Numbered from the stretch's first letter, positions 51,256 through 59,689 are shown. The stretch is 64,000 nucleotides of DNA from Tumidithrix helvetica (GCF_965232925.1 NZ_CBDDRA010000003.1:1-64000), one strand, 5' to 3'. Program-made: numbers and translations. Notes: generated from the sequence alone by a model not told the origin.

Positions 51256-51405
51256 CGACTGGCTCCAAAGTTGACATGTGATTTAAACGGCTGGGAAACT
51301 TGTGGTTTCCGCTTAGGTTTAAATTACTAGACCCAACATCGAATGAGCTTGTTCCCGACTAAGAGCGATAATAGCAGTTAGTGTTGCTTATTTTGTTTAT
51401 TACCT

Positions 51406-51561
51406 ATGCAGCGATCGCAGTGGATAGCTATCTTGACAGGAGTCGTGGCGGTTGGGTTGGGTGTGGGTTACCTTGTTTTGGTACAGTTACTAGACTGGCG
51501 GGGCGAAATGCTCCCTGCCCCAGTTGATTTGTCGGCGATCAGCAAATATCTATGGATTTAA
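51406..51561 (+). CDS. Small single-helix membrane protein, overlaps ictB
   Basis: 51 aa: MQRSQWIAILTGVVAVG begins a single transmembrane helix, followed by LVQLLDWRGEMLPAP and a short tail ending KYLWI. The stop at 51559-51561 overlaps the ATG of the ictB-like gene at 51552 by ten bases, so translation of the two is probably coupled. I associate proteins of this size and pattern with many cyanobacteria, with no known function. It may be a small subunit or a leader for the IctB protein. Strong codon periodicity and the basic N-terminus support a real gene. Confidence 0.7.
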   Translation: MQRSQWIAILTGVVAVGLGVGYLVLVQLLDWRGEMLPAPVDLSAISKYLWI

Positions 51562-53036
51562 TCTCAAAGGCGAAAGCAATTCCGCAGCAGGCTCTGCAAT
51601 CGCTGCAATTTGCCCAAGAATGGCAGCAGGGCAGCAAACTGATTGGGATAAAGTCCCTCGGTGCGCTTTTACTATTGCTCGTGGTGACGCTGCCCTATTT
51701 AGAAAATTATCTGACTGGGCTGATTGCTGTCCTGTGTGGTGTGTTTTGGCTGACGATCTGGATTGGAGATCGCCACGACGGTCAAGATCCGCAGGTTCCG
51801 CCTTGGACGGCAATTCATTCACCGTTAATTGTGTATTGGGTTATTGCCGCGATCGCGACGGCGATCTCACCGGTGCGCGTTGCTGCCCTGGATGGATTGA
51901 TCAAGCTCACTACCTATTTCTTGATCTTTGTTTCGTTCAGTCGCTTGATGCGTCTTAGCCCTACTTCAGAAACCAGTGTCGATAACGAGAATTCTGGAGA
52001 GGATTTAGCCCCTTTACCGACAAATAAAACAACAAATAATCAGATGGGTTGGCGATCGATGTTTGTTGCAGCCTATTTAGCCACAACCTTAGTAGTCTGC
52101 GCCTATGGCATTCAACAGTGGTATTTAGGTGCAGAGGAACTAGCCACTTGGACTGACCCCACGTCAGAATTAGCGGGAACTACTAGAATTTATAGTTTTA
52201 TCGGCAATCCCAACTTACTAGCTGGCTACCTAATGCCGTCCTTACCCTTGGGTGTGGTGGCAGCATTGCACTGGCGCAGTTGGGCAACCAAAATTTTTGC
52301 GGCATTAGTCGCGATCGCTGGCGTATTCTGCATCGTCCAAACCCAGAGCCGTGGGGCATTGGTCGGTATTGCAGTAGAAAGTCTCGTGCTCGTTCTACTT
52401 CTCGTCTATTGGTGGGGTCGAAGACTTCCGATTTGGGCGTTGCCCAGCTTTTTTGGGGGAACTATCGGCATCATGGTGCTAAGCGTACTTTTATTTCCGA
52501 AATTGCGATCGCGGGTTGAAAGTATCTTCTCTGGTGGTGGAGACAGCAGTAACAGTTTTCGGCTCAATGTTTGGCCAGCCGTATTTAAGATGATCAAGGC
52601 ACGTCCAATTTTCGGCATTGGGCCTGGGAACAAAGCCTTTAACCAAGTCTATCCTGTCTATCAAAGTTCTGGTTTCAGTGCCCTTGGTACCTACTCCGTT
52701 CCCTTAGAAATTACCGTAGAAACTGGTTTCGTTGGGGCAGCTTGCTATCTTTGGCTTGTTGCCATGGTAATTCGGGTCGGTTGGCAAAATCTGAACCGCG
52801 TGCGATCGCTGCGAGTCTCCGAAGGCCTTTGGATCGTCGCGGCACTGAGCATAATTGCGGGCATGATCGTCCATGGTCTCGTCGATACGGTTTGGTATCG
52901 CCCTCAAGTGCAAATTTTGTGGTGGTTGGAGATCGCACTGATTGCCAGTTTCTGCCTCAATCCCATTTCCAATTCTGAAGTTAATGCTTCGGTGAATTTA
53001 GAATCCAGTTCCGAATTACCAGAAACGCAAACATAA
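51552..53036 (+). CDS. ictB: IctB-family membrane protein
   Basis: 494-aa polytopic protein (about ten helices) with the IctB/O-antigen-ligase features YSFIGNPNLLAGYLMPSLPL, FCIVQTQSRGALVGIAVESL, SNSFRLNVWPAVFKMIKARP and IGPGNKAFNQVYPVYQ. It was named as an inorganic-carbon transport factor in Synechococcus, but the homology is to ligases and polymerases, and its role is debated. It overlaps the small ORF upstream, and larB follows 10 bp later. Confidence 0.88.
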   Translation: MDLISKAKAIPQQALQSLQFAQEWQQGSKLIGIKSLGALLLLLVVTLPYLENYLTGLIAVLCGVFWLTIWIGDRHDGQDPQVPPWTAIHSPLIVYWVIAAIATAISPVRVAALDGLIKLTTYFLIFVSFSRLMRLSPTSETSVDNENSGEDLAPLPTNKTTNNQMGWRSMFVAAYLATTLVVCAYGIQQWYLGAEELATWTDPTSELAGTTRIYSFIGNPNLLAGYLMPSLPLGVVAALHWRSWATKIFAALVAIAGVFCIVQTQSRGALVGIAVESLVLVLLLVYWWGRRLPIWALPSFFGGTIGIMVLSVLLFPKLRSRVESIFSGGGDSSNSFRLNVWPAVFKMIKARPIFGIGPGNKAFNQVYPVYQSSGFSALGTYSVPLEITVETGFVGAACYLWLVAMVIRVGWQNLNRVRSLRVSEGLWIVAALSIIAGMIVHGLVDTVWYRPQVQILWWLEIALIASFCLNPISNSEVNASVNLESSSELPETQT

Positions 53037-53046
53037 CCAAAATACA

Positions 53047-53814
53047 ATGCAGGATAAGCTGCTTAAGCTTCTAGAGGATGTGGCGCAGGGAAATTTGGAA
53101 CCACAAAAAGCCCTAGAAAATTTAAAATATTTAGACTTTGAACCCGTCGGAGACTTTGCCAAAATCGATCGTCACCGCACCCTGCGGACGGGCTTTCCTG
53201 AAGTTATTTTTGGCATTGGCAAGACACCCGAACAAATTCTCCAAATCATGCAGGTTATGAGCCAGCATGGTTCTATCGTAATGGCGACCAAAATCGAAGC
53301 TTCGGTATTTTCCCAATTGCAACCAACTTTGCGGCAGTTGCGATATTTCCCAGAGGCAAAAATCTGTTGTTTGGGCGATTCGATGCCAATGCGATCGGGC
53401 ACAATTACGATCCTCACCGCAGGTACTGCCGACTTGCCGATCGCCGAAGAAGCTGCTATTACTGCGGAGCTTTGCGGATTTACAGTCAAACGCCTTTGGG
53501 ATGTGGGGGTAGCGGGAATTCATCGATTGCTCAGTCATCGAGAACTGCTGACCCAAGCCGAGGTTCTAATCGTTGTTGCTGGGATGGAAGGTGCGATCGC
53601 TTCGGTAGTAGCAGGTTTAGTCAGTTGTCCTGTAATTGCCGTACCGACGAGCATTGGCTATGGCGCAAGTTTTAATGGGTTAGCTCCGCTCTTAACCATG
53701 CTAAATTCCTGTGCCATAGGCATCGGTGTGATGAATATCGACAATGGTTTTGGGGCAGCGATGCTGGCAGGGAAAATCCTCAACCTTGCCTATGGGGACA
53801 AGAATCTGGCTTAG
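53047..53814 (+). CDS. larB: LarB, nickel-pincer cofactor synthesis
   Basis: 255-aa enzyme similar to LarB, which carboxylates the pyridinium ring of nicotinic acid adenine dinucleotide and hydrolyses the product in making the nickel-pincer nucleotide. It has LKYLDFEPVGDFAKIDRHR, TGFPEVIFGIGKTPEQIL, and the PurE-like VVAGMEGAIASVVAGLVSCPV and PTSIGYGASFNGLAPLL. No larC or larE is near, as is common for cyanobacterial members, so its actual product may differ. Confidence 0.88.
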   Translation: MQDKLLKLLEDVAQGNLEPQKALENLKYLDFEPVGDFAKIDRHRTLRTGFPEVIFGIGKTPEQILQIMQVMSQHGSIVMATKIEASVFSQLQPTLRQLRYFPEAKICCLGDSMPMRSGTITILTAGTADLPIAEEAAITAELCGFTVKRLWDVGVAGIHRLLSHRELLTQAEVLIVVAGMEGAIASVVAGLVSCPVIAVPTSIGYGASFNGLAPLLTMLNSCAIGIGVMNIDNGFGAAMLAGKILNLAYGDKNLA

Positions 53815-53904
53815 GCTCTGCTCCAGTCCCCGTTAAAAATCTCCTAGATCGATCGAAATCTGAATGTTAATCTTGAAAGAAGCGAAGAAGTTATAAAGAA
53901 GGCA

Positions 53905-54780
53905 ATGGCTGAAATTATTGATGGTAAGGCACTTGCCAAAAAAATGCAGGCGGCAATGGCAGAGCAGATTGTCGAGTTGCAAGTTAAATTTGGACGATCG
54001 CCGGGGTTAGCCGTGTTGATGGTGGGAGACAACCCCGCCAGTGCTGCCTATGTGCGCGGTAAAGAAACTGCCTGTAAAAGAGTGGGCATTACTTCCTTTG
54101 GCAAACATTTTCCTGCCGATGCCAGTCAAGCTGAGCTAGAGAGTGCGATCGACGAACTCAACCAAGACGATCGCGTTGATGGAATTTTGGTACAACTGCC
54201 TCTGCCCGAGCATCTCGATGCGATCGCCTTAATTAATCGCATTCACCCCGACAAAGATGCCGATGGTTTGCATCCCTATAATATGGGTCGGTTAATGCGG
54301 GGCGAAGAGGGTTTACAAAGCTGCACGCCCGCAGGCGTAATGAAATTATTAGAAGCTGCAAATGTGGCGATCGCGGGTAAAACCGCTGTGGTGATCGGAC
54401 GCAGCATTCTTGTAGGCAAACCCGTAGCGATCATGCTGTTGCAGGCAAATGCCACCGTGATTATGGCGCATTCTCGCACGGACGATCTCGCCGCCATTAC
54501 GCAAAAAGCAGATATTTTGGTAGCTGCCGTAGGCAAACCCGAATTTATTTCAGCAAATATGGTGAAATCTGGCGCAGTGGTAATTGATGTTGGGATCAAC
54601 CGCATTACTGACTATGAGGGCAATTCTCGCCTTGTGGGGGATGTAGATTTTGAGGGCGTGCAGGCGATCGCCTCGCAAATTACACCCGTACCTGGGGGCG
54701 TCGGTCCGATGACTGTGACCATGTTGTTGCATAATACGATCTGGAGTTACTGCCGCAAATATGGCATCACATACAGCTAG
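53905..54780 (+). CDS. folD: Bifunctional methylene-THF dehydrogenase/cyclohydrolase
   Basis: 291-aa folate enzyme. Visible are PGLAVLMVGDNPASAAYVRGK, the catalytic Lys in YVRGKETACKRVG, QLPLPEHLD, PDKDADGLHPYNMGRL, and the NADP-site GRSILVGKPVAIML with PVPGGVGPMTVTML. The gene overlaps crtE by 20 bases, a linkage I recognise from other cyanobacteria. Produces 10-formyl-THF for purine and fMet synthesis. Confidence 0.96.
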   Translation: MAEIIDGKALAKKMQAAMAEQIVELQVKFGRSPGLAVLMVGDNPASAAYVRGKETACKRVGITSFGKHFPADASQAELESAIDELNQDDRVDGILVQLPLPEHLDAIALINRIHPDKDADGLHPYNMGRLMRGEEGLQSCTPAGVMKLLEAANVAIAGKTAVVIGRSILVGKPVAIMLLQANATVIMAHSRTDDLAAITQKADILVAAVGKPEFISANMVKSGAVVIDVGINRITDYEGNSRLVGDVDFEGVQAIASQITPVPGGVGPMTVTMLLHNTIWSYCRKYGITYS

Positions 54781-55678
54781 TTTAGACACGCAAACGTTTA
54801 ATTTAGAGACGTACCTACGCGATCGCAAACGCGAAGTAGAAGCAGCCCTTGACGCTTCGATCGCCGTGACATACCCTGAAAAAATTTATGAGGCAATGCG
54901 TTATTCCCTGATGGCAGGGGGTAAGCGGCTACGTCCAATTTTATGCTTGGCAGCCTGCGAACTCTTGGGTGGCGATCCCAGTACGGCAATGCCTACAGCC
55001 TGTGCGATGGAAATGGTGCACACCATGTCTCTGATCCATGACGATCTACCTGCCATGGACAACGATGATTATCGTCGCGGCAAGCTGACCAATCACAAGG
55101 TTTATGGCGAAGATATTGCGATTTTGGCAGGGGATGCCCTCTTAGCTTACGCCTTTGAGTTTATTGCCGAACAAACGACAAACGTACCTGCTAACCGTGT
55201 TTTAAAAGTAGTGAGCCATCTCGGTCATGCCGTGGCAGCAACGGGTCTGGTGGGTGGACAGGTTGTAGATCTAGAGTGCGAAGGCAAACCCGATGTTACC
55301 GAGACAACCTTAACCTACATTCACCTGCACAAAACCGCCGCTTTACTAGAATCCTGCGTTGCCTGCGGGGCGATTTTGGCGGGGGCATCAGAACAAGATT
55401 TGGCGCATTTGTCTACATACGCCCAAAATATTGGCTTGGCATTTCAAATCATTGATGACATCCTAGATATTACCTCTACGCCCGAATTGCTCGGTAAAAC
55501 CGTAGGGAAGGATGTGGCTGCTCAAAAGGTAACCTACCCCAGTCTGTGGGGGATTTCAACGTCTCAACTCAAAGCGCAACAATTGGTAGATCTAGCTAAG
55601 TCTCAGCTCAGTGGCTATGGCAAAGCGGCTTTACCTTTGATCGCGATCGCTGACTATATTACTGCTCGTAATCACTAA
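54761..55678 (+). CDS. crtE: Geranylgeranyl diphosphate synthase
   Basis: 305-aa prenyltransferase for carotenoids, chlorophyll phytyl and quinone tails. First aspartate-rich motif DDLPAMDNDDYRRG, lysine in GGKRLRPIL, second motif QIIDDILDI. Length is typical. It overlaps folD's end and is followed by the PAP2-like gene 30 bp on. The size class of the product is not fixed by these motifs but GGPP is the usual cyanobacterial product. Confidence 0.95.
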   Translation: MASHTASLDTQTFNLETYLRDRKREVEAALDASIAVTYPEKIYEAMRYSLMAGGKRLRPILCLAACELLGGDPSTAMPTACAMEMVHTMSLIHDDLPAMDNDDYRRGKLTNHKVYGEDIAILAGDALLAYAFEFIAEQTTNVPANRVLKVVSHLGHAVAATGLVGGQVVDLECEGKPDVTETTLTYIHLHKTAALLESCVACGAILAGASEQDLAHLSTYAQNIGLAFQIIDDILDITSTPELLGKTVGKDVAAQKVTYPSLWGISTSQLKAQQLVDLAKSQLSGYGKAALPLIAIADYITARNH

Positions 55679-55708
55679 GTCCTAGTTACTCTATCTAGTT
55701 AATGAATT

Positions 55709-56158
55709 ATGCTGCATCCCGTTGGCGAGATCCTCGATAACAATGTCCTGCTGATTGCCCTCAGTGCCAGCATTTCCGCGCAACTCCTTAAACTGCTGAT
55801 CGATCTGTTTCATTCCAAGCAGCTTAGGGTGCATTTGCTGTTTGAGACGGGTGGTATGCCTAGCTCTCACTCTGCCCTTGTCTCTGCCCTAGCTACTGGA
55901 ATTGGTCGAACCCAAGGTTGGGATACGCCGCAGTTTGCGATCGCCACGGTATTTGCCTTTATTGTCATGTATGACGCCGCAGGCATTCGGTTGGCAGCAG
56001 GCAAACAAGCCAAAGTTCTCAATCAAATTATTGTGGAAGTATTTGAAGAAGAACGTGCGACAGAATTTGACCCCCTGAAAGAATTGCTCGGACATACGCC
56101 AATGCAAGTGCTCATGGGGGCAATTTTAGGGGTTCTATTGATGTGGTGTTTGCTTTAA
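55709..56158 (+). CDS. Divergent PAP2-family membrane protein (DUF212)
   Basis: 149-aa, about four helices. It contains FETGGMPSSHSALVSALATGIG and MYDAAGIRLAAGKQAKVLN, the phosphatase-like signature of the divergent PAP2/YuiD family. The order folD-crtE-PAP2 repeats in cyanobacteria, suggesting a link to isoprenoid phosphate metabolism (inference). It converges with the immunity gene at 56191. Confidence 0.88.
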   Translation: MLHPVGEILDNNVLLIALSASISAQLLKLLIDLFHSKQLRVHLLFETGGMPSSHSALVSALATGIGRTQGWDTPQFAIATVFAFIVMYDAAGIRLAAGKQAKVLNQIIVEVFEEERATEFDPLKELLGHTPMQVLMGAILGVLLMWCLL

Positions 56159-56190
56159 TTGCCAAACTTGTTGATTCTTTGGTTACTGCG

Positions 56191-56604
56191 CTAAGCCATT
56201 TCTGGAACGCCATCCCGTTCCCAGACAACCGATTTTTCAATTGTGCCAAACTCTGCAAATGCCTTGGCAGCTTTGAGGGTAGTTGTTAAATCAACACACC
56301 ATTTTGCGGGATAGATACCTTCCTGTCCTCCCACTACAAGGGTTTCAGTACGATCCGATTTTGATGGATTAACAAGATAATTAAAATTCTCGTTATCAAA
56401 TGTTAGATACACAAGATATTTATTCGTCCCCCCACCAATAGCCATATGCGTTTCGCCATCAGCTTCTAGGGTTACTAATGTTCGGCGATCGCCATCTAGT
56501 TTTCTGATCGCTGCTTCTATGTCGCCCCAGCCACTTGGCACTTCTAGCGATCCGTAGTTTTTATTGTTTTGCCAATCTTCAATTGAAAATTTGGAAATAA
56601 ACAT
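56191..56604 (-). CDS. Imm1-like immunity protein
   Basis: 137-aa soluble protein with the Imm1 pattern: VPSGWGDIEAAIRKLDGDRRTLVTLE, MAIGGGTNKYLVYLTF and a later AKWCVDLTTTLKAAKAFAEFG. Imm1 proteins are predicted antidotes for deaminase toxins in polymorphic toxin loci. It lies seven bases after the deaminase stop, and AGG in the toxin's final codons serves as its ribosome site, so the antidote is coupled to the toxin. Binding is inferred from gene order and family. Confidence 0.75.
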   Translation of the reverse strand: MFISKFSIEDWQNNKNYGSLEVPSGWGDIEAAIRKLDGDRRTLVTLEADGETHMAIGGGTNKYLVYLTFDNENFNYLVNPSKSDRTETLVVGGQEGIYPAKWCVDLTTTLKAAKAFAEFGTIEKSVVWERDGVPEMA

Positions 56605-56611
56605 ATCAACC

Positions 56612-57022
56612 TCATTTCAGCGTAATAATCTGGCGACCGCTAGGGCTAACGATCTCTATTGTGTCTAGTTTAAGTTGTCTAGCCATTCCCTTTACGCCCC
56701 CGTTTTGTCCGCAAGCTCGACAAAGGTCTCGATCGACAGTTAAACGCGCTTGACCTCCCCTAAACCCTGCGTCGAAAGCTTGTTGGAAAGCATCTGCCTC
56801 GGCGTGAGTACGACTAATTGGATTCACTGTAAGTGTAATCAGTCTACGGCTAGGACTACTACTGGAATTGACTCCAAAAAATACAGTGCCGTCAATTTCT
56901 AGTTTAGCAATAGTTGCATAATCTCCATCGCTACCAGCAGGAGGAAGCCCAAGTTGTTGTCTATACTCTGCTAATTCCTGAAAATCGTTCAACCTTTTAT
57001 CTTCTCCATAGCCCCCTACCAA
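56612..57022 (-). CDS. Deaminase-fold toxin domain, free-standing
   Basis: 136-aa protein with the nucleic-acid/nucleotide deaminase core: ATIAKLEIDGTVFFGVNS strands, zinc motif His73-Ala-Glu75 (ISRTHAEADAFQQAFDAG) and CRACGQ (Cys101, Cys104), then GMARQLKLDTIEIVSP. This matches toxin-type deaminases related to the SCP1.201/XOO_2897 groups, found at the C-terminus of large secreted toxins. No secretion, Rhs, PAAR or repeat region precedes it, and the only available start is a TTG at 57022, with a stop four codons earlier. It may be an orphan toxin tip, an intact cytosolic deaminase or a remnant. Next gene is Imm1. Confidence 0.75.
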   Translation of the reverse strand: MVGGYGEDKRLNDFQELAEYRQQLGLPPAGSDGDYATIAKLEIDGTVFFGVNSSSSPSRRLITLTVNPISRTHAEADAFQQAFDAGFRGGQARLTVDRDLCRACGQNGGVKGMARQLKLDTIEIVSPSGRQIITLK

Positions 57023-57068
57023 AGATTCAGATTATAAGGTCATCAGTAGATTTCTTATTCGTCCAAAA

Positions 57069-57944
57069 CTAACCTTTGGCGATCGCTTGGATCGGTGGCA
57101 TTTGCTCTAAATATTCAGGTTTTTCATGCTCGACCACAAACACGTTGGAATAAAGATGAGCAATGATCTCCTGCCCTCCTTGGGTAAGAGACAAATAATA
57201 GAGCGCATCTTTAACGAAGGGATAAACGCTCGTCCAGTAAAACTTGGGATAATTGCGGCGCAGATCGCCAGGGTGAGAGTAGCCCAGTGCCTTATTCACG
57301 CCTGTTTCTTCAAATTCGTAATATAACGCCCCAATTTTTTTGAGATAGCGGGGATCGCTAAGCTGTCCGATCAAATCAGCCGATCGCACAATGCCAGGAA
57401 AGCCCGTTGTATCTTGGTGATCGCCAGTTTTAGGTACAGGAAAACGCGTAAGTTCGATATTGCGGCAGATTCTCTCGGCATCAATTAAAGAATGACCACC
57501 AAAACGCTCGCTAATAAATAGTTTGGCGCGATCGACATGATAGGGTGTCAAACCCGCATCCGAAGCCCCGGGGGGAAGCTCGACTAGGCGACCGTCAATT
57601 CCTGTAGCGTACTTACTATTGGTATCTTGGCGACAAACGCCTTTAACATAACCAATGTCGTGGCAAACGAGGGAAATTGTGTAATGCAACCAGTCTTCAG
57701 GCGATACTCCCCCTTCGCGAATATGCTTGCCGCGTAAAATTTCTTGCCCGACTAAAGTGACGAGAATTGTATGCTCGACATTATGGTAAAGAGCATCGCT
57801 ATTGGCAATGTTTTCCAAGGCCATATTGCCTGCCCAGCCAATGATGTCTTCGTAGTCATGCTTATAGCCACCGTAGGTGCGGCGATAGCTCTTTTTTAGT
57901 TGCTCGACAAAGGTCGCGATCAGAAGTTCGGTAGCGTTAAACAT
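57069..57944 (-). CDS. HD-domain metal-dependent phosphohydrolase (Npun_R2479-like)
   Basis: 291-aa protein with the HD signature spread as YHNVEHTILVTLVGQEIL (H), SLVCHDIGYVKGV (HD) and SADLIGQLSDPRY (D). It matches a cyanobacterial metalloprotein family with nucleotide phosphohydrolase fold; substrate unknown. The toxin gene starts 46 bp after its stop, on the same strand, so it could share a transcript, but the family occurs widely without toxins and is likely the older resident. Confidence 0.85.
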   Translation of the reverse strand: MFNATELLIATFVEQLKKSYRRTYGGYKHDYEDIIGWAGNMALENIANSDALYHNVEHTILVTLVGQEILRGKHIREGGVSPEDWLHYTISLVCHDIGYVKGVCRQDTNSKYATGIDGRLVELPPGASDAGLTPYHVDRAKLFISERFGGHSLIDAERICRNIELTRFPVPKTGDHQDTTGFPGIVRSADLIGQLSDPRYLKKIGALYYEFEETGVNKALGYSHPGDLRRNYPKFYWTSVYPFVKDALYYLSLTQGGQEIIAHLYSNVFVVEHEKPEYLEQMPPIQAIAKG

Positions 57945-58279
57945 ACACCCTCAACTGGCTTTGGCGACTGGTTCCAATCGCCGATACAAATTACTTTTCT
58001 CTGGATAATGGCTAGCGACTCCTTTCAGGATACGTCCTGCCGCGTCAAAGTTGTAACACAAAAGTACTTAACCTAAAACCCACTTTGTGTCGAAAACATG
58101 CAGCTAAAAACTAAGTATCTTATAGACTAATGGTTGGGCAGTAGATTTTGCAATACTATAGCCTAATGCCGACAAAACCCATTCAGGTTTACTAAGAAAT
58201 TCGGAATTTACAAGCAAGGCTGGTCATTTTTACGCCAGCATGAAAACTATCAAGACCCACACTAAACTCTACTTAATAT
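57945..58279. other. Divergent gap between HD gene and 58280
   Basis: I see no gene. A short stem GGCGA (57963-57967) with TCGCC (57978-57982) lies in the leader of the HD gene. The rest has no clear promoter or repeat. Confidence 0.4.
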
Positions 58280-58741
58280 ATGTCAGCTTACCCAACTGCT
58301 CCAGACCTTGAACCCACAGACTATATTGTTTTAGGGTTAGCCAATTGCTTTGTAAAAGAGGAGGGCGAAGTTCATCAGGTTAAAGTTGCAGAGCCAATCC
58401 CTTCTGCTGCCCTCGAAGCAATCCTCAAGCAGATTCCGACCTCTTATGAACTCGCCTATGCCACAGAGCTTGGTAAGGTGCTAGACGATAACGGCAATGC
58501 TCAGATCCCTTCGGATGTGTTTGTGGGAAATGTCCAGATTTGTGATGAATTTTTAAACCGCGCGATCGCGGCTGCCCGAACTTACAAAGTTCGTCCTGAG
58601 GCACAAAAGCATATTCTCTTGGGACAAACCCATACAGACCTTAATCTCTCTTTAGAGAAAAAGCGCGTTCTCAACTCCGATCGCGTAGTCAAGGAAGAAG
58701 ATAACGTCAAACAACATTCTCACACCCATAAAGTTCTTTAG
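58280..58741 (+). CDS. Conserved-looking hypothetical protein
   Basis: 153-aa soluble acidic/neutral protein: APDLEPTDYIVLGLANCFVK, then AEPIPSAALEAILKQIPTSYE and CDEFLNRAIAAARTYKVRPEA, ending in a His-rich KQHSHTHKVL. I recall similar proteins in other cyanobacteria but no function. The XRE regulator gene begins two bases after its stop, so they form an operon. Confidence 0.65.
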   Translation: MSAYPTAPDLEPTDYIVLGLANCFVKEEGEVHQVKVAEPIPSAALEAILKQIPTSYELAYATELGKVLDDNGNAQIPSDVFVGNVQICDEFLNRAIAAARTYKVRPEAQKHILLGQTHTDLNLSLEKKRVLNSDRVVKEEDNVKQHSHTHKVL

Positions 58742-58742
58742 G

Positions 58743-59072
58743 ATGGATGACGGCAAACTCGATCGCTTAATCAAAGATGGCTGGAAAGTTGGCTGGAAAG
58801 TTGGCACAGTAGCAGACTTTCTGGAATTATCGTCAGAAGAGGAAATCTTTATTGAGTTGAAGTTGCTCTTGAGCGATCGCTTAAAACAAGTACGAGAAAG
58901 TCAAAATCCAACCCAAAAGGCAGTCGCAAAGCGTATTGATTCTAGTCAGTCGCGAGTGGCAAAAATGGAAGCAGGCGATCCATCCGTATCGATGGATTTG
59001 CTTGTCCGATCGCTGCTTGCCTTGGGTGCTACACCAAAAGATATTGCTGATGCGATCGCACTTGTTACGTAA
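58743..59072 (+). CDS. XRE-family helix-turn-helix regulator
   Basis: 109-aa DNA-binding protein. The C-terminal part is an XRE domain: DRLKQVRESQNPTQKAVAKRI and SSQSRVAKMEAGDPSVSMDL, the pattern of HigA-like antitoxins. The N-terminal DGWKVGWKVGTVADFLELSSEEE is typical of such proteins but carries an in-frame duplication. No RelE/HigB toxin gene precedes it, so it is an orphan antitoxin-like regulator or pairs with the 153-aa gene just upstream. The start is two bases after that gene's stop, so translation is coupled. Confidence 0.85.
   Translation: MDDGKLDRLIKDGWKVGWKVGTVADFLELSSEEEIFIELKLLLSDRLKQVRESQNPTQKAVAKRIDSSQSRVAKMEAGDPSVSMDLLVRSLLALGATPKDIADAIALVT
58779..58802 (+). repeat. 12-bp in-frame tandem duplication in XRE gene
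   Basis: GGCTGGAAAGTT occurs twice back to back and is followed by GGC, giving GWKVGWKVG. It keeps the frame and lengthens the N-terminal helix region by four residues relative to the usual single GWKVG. Confidence 0.9.
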
Positions 59073-59185
59073 ATTCTGACTGTAGTGGCTGTCTTATAGC
59101 CTCACATCTAAAGTTGAAAAGAGATATACAAATTTGAGTATGAGATCTCTATTTCCATCGTATTAGGATAGATTCTCTTCAGATA

Positions 59186-59689
59186 CTAAGCCTTGTCTAG
59201 ACTTTTGGTGCGATCTGTGATGAGTTTCTCTAATACTGGCTTGAATAAACCGATAACAAACTCTTTGGTTGCTTCATAATTTCCATTATCATAATAAACT
59301 GCTGCAATTAAAGCTTCAAATGTTTCTGCTAATGCCAATGGTTGATCATAAATATAAATTTTTTCCTCTCCTTTCGTATAACGCATATCATATGCAATTC
59401 CCATATTTTCAATCATGTTTGCCAGATTTTCACACTTCTCTAAATTTGCTTTTTCTTCAGTGATAGCTTTGCAGCTGTCATAGCCATTTTCAATCAGCAT
59501 TTCAACCAAAATAGATTTTAATATGGCATCACCAAGAGTTCGGTAGATTTCTTGATCTTCGCATCTCTGCCCTTTTTGCTTCTGCTCTAATGCAAAAGCC
59601 TTACGAGTCATCGCTCGAACTAAAAGATCTTTTTTCTTAAATGTGTGACCAAGTTGCTTTTCTACAAATGCAATATTTTCTGGTTTCAT
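59186..59689 (-). CDS. Atypical RNase III-like protein without dsRNA-binding domain
   Basis: 167-aa RNase III-fold protein, AT-rich. The signature region reads EIYRTLGDAILKSILVEML where RNase III has ERLEFLGDAVL, so the catalytic Glu40-equivalent is Arg50; Asp44-equivalent (D54) remains. In ALAETFEALIAAVYYD the Asp107-equivalent is Glu122 and the Glu110-equivalent E125 is kept. There is no C-terminal dsRBD, as in mini-III types. Catalysis as a normal RNase III is doubtful. Low GC content and few HIP1 cores point to horizontal origin. Its role is unknown. Confidence 0.75.
   Translation of the reverse strand: MKPENIAFVEKQLGHTFKKKDLLVRAMTRKAFALEQKQKGQRCEDQEIYRTLGDAILKSILVEMLIENGYDSCKAITEEKANLEKCENLANMIENMGIAYDMRYTKGEEKIYIYDQPLALAETFEALIAAVYYDNGNYEATKEFVIGLFKPVLEKLITDRTKSLDKA

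Noticed and set aside
51524..51958. 144-aa frame overlapping ictB in another frame
   Set aside because: Cys- and Arg-rich translation typical of an out-of-frame reading; ictB and the small ORF explain the sequence.
53131..53556. 141-aa frame opposite larB
   Set aside because: Shadow of larB; no ribosome site and no domain.
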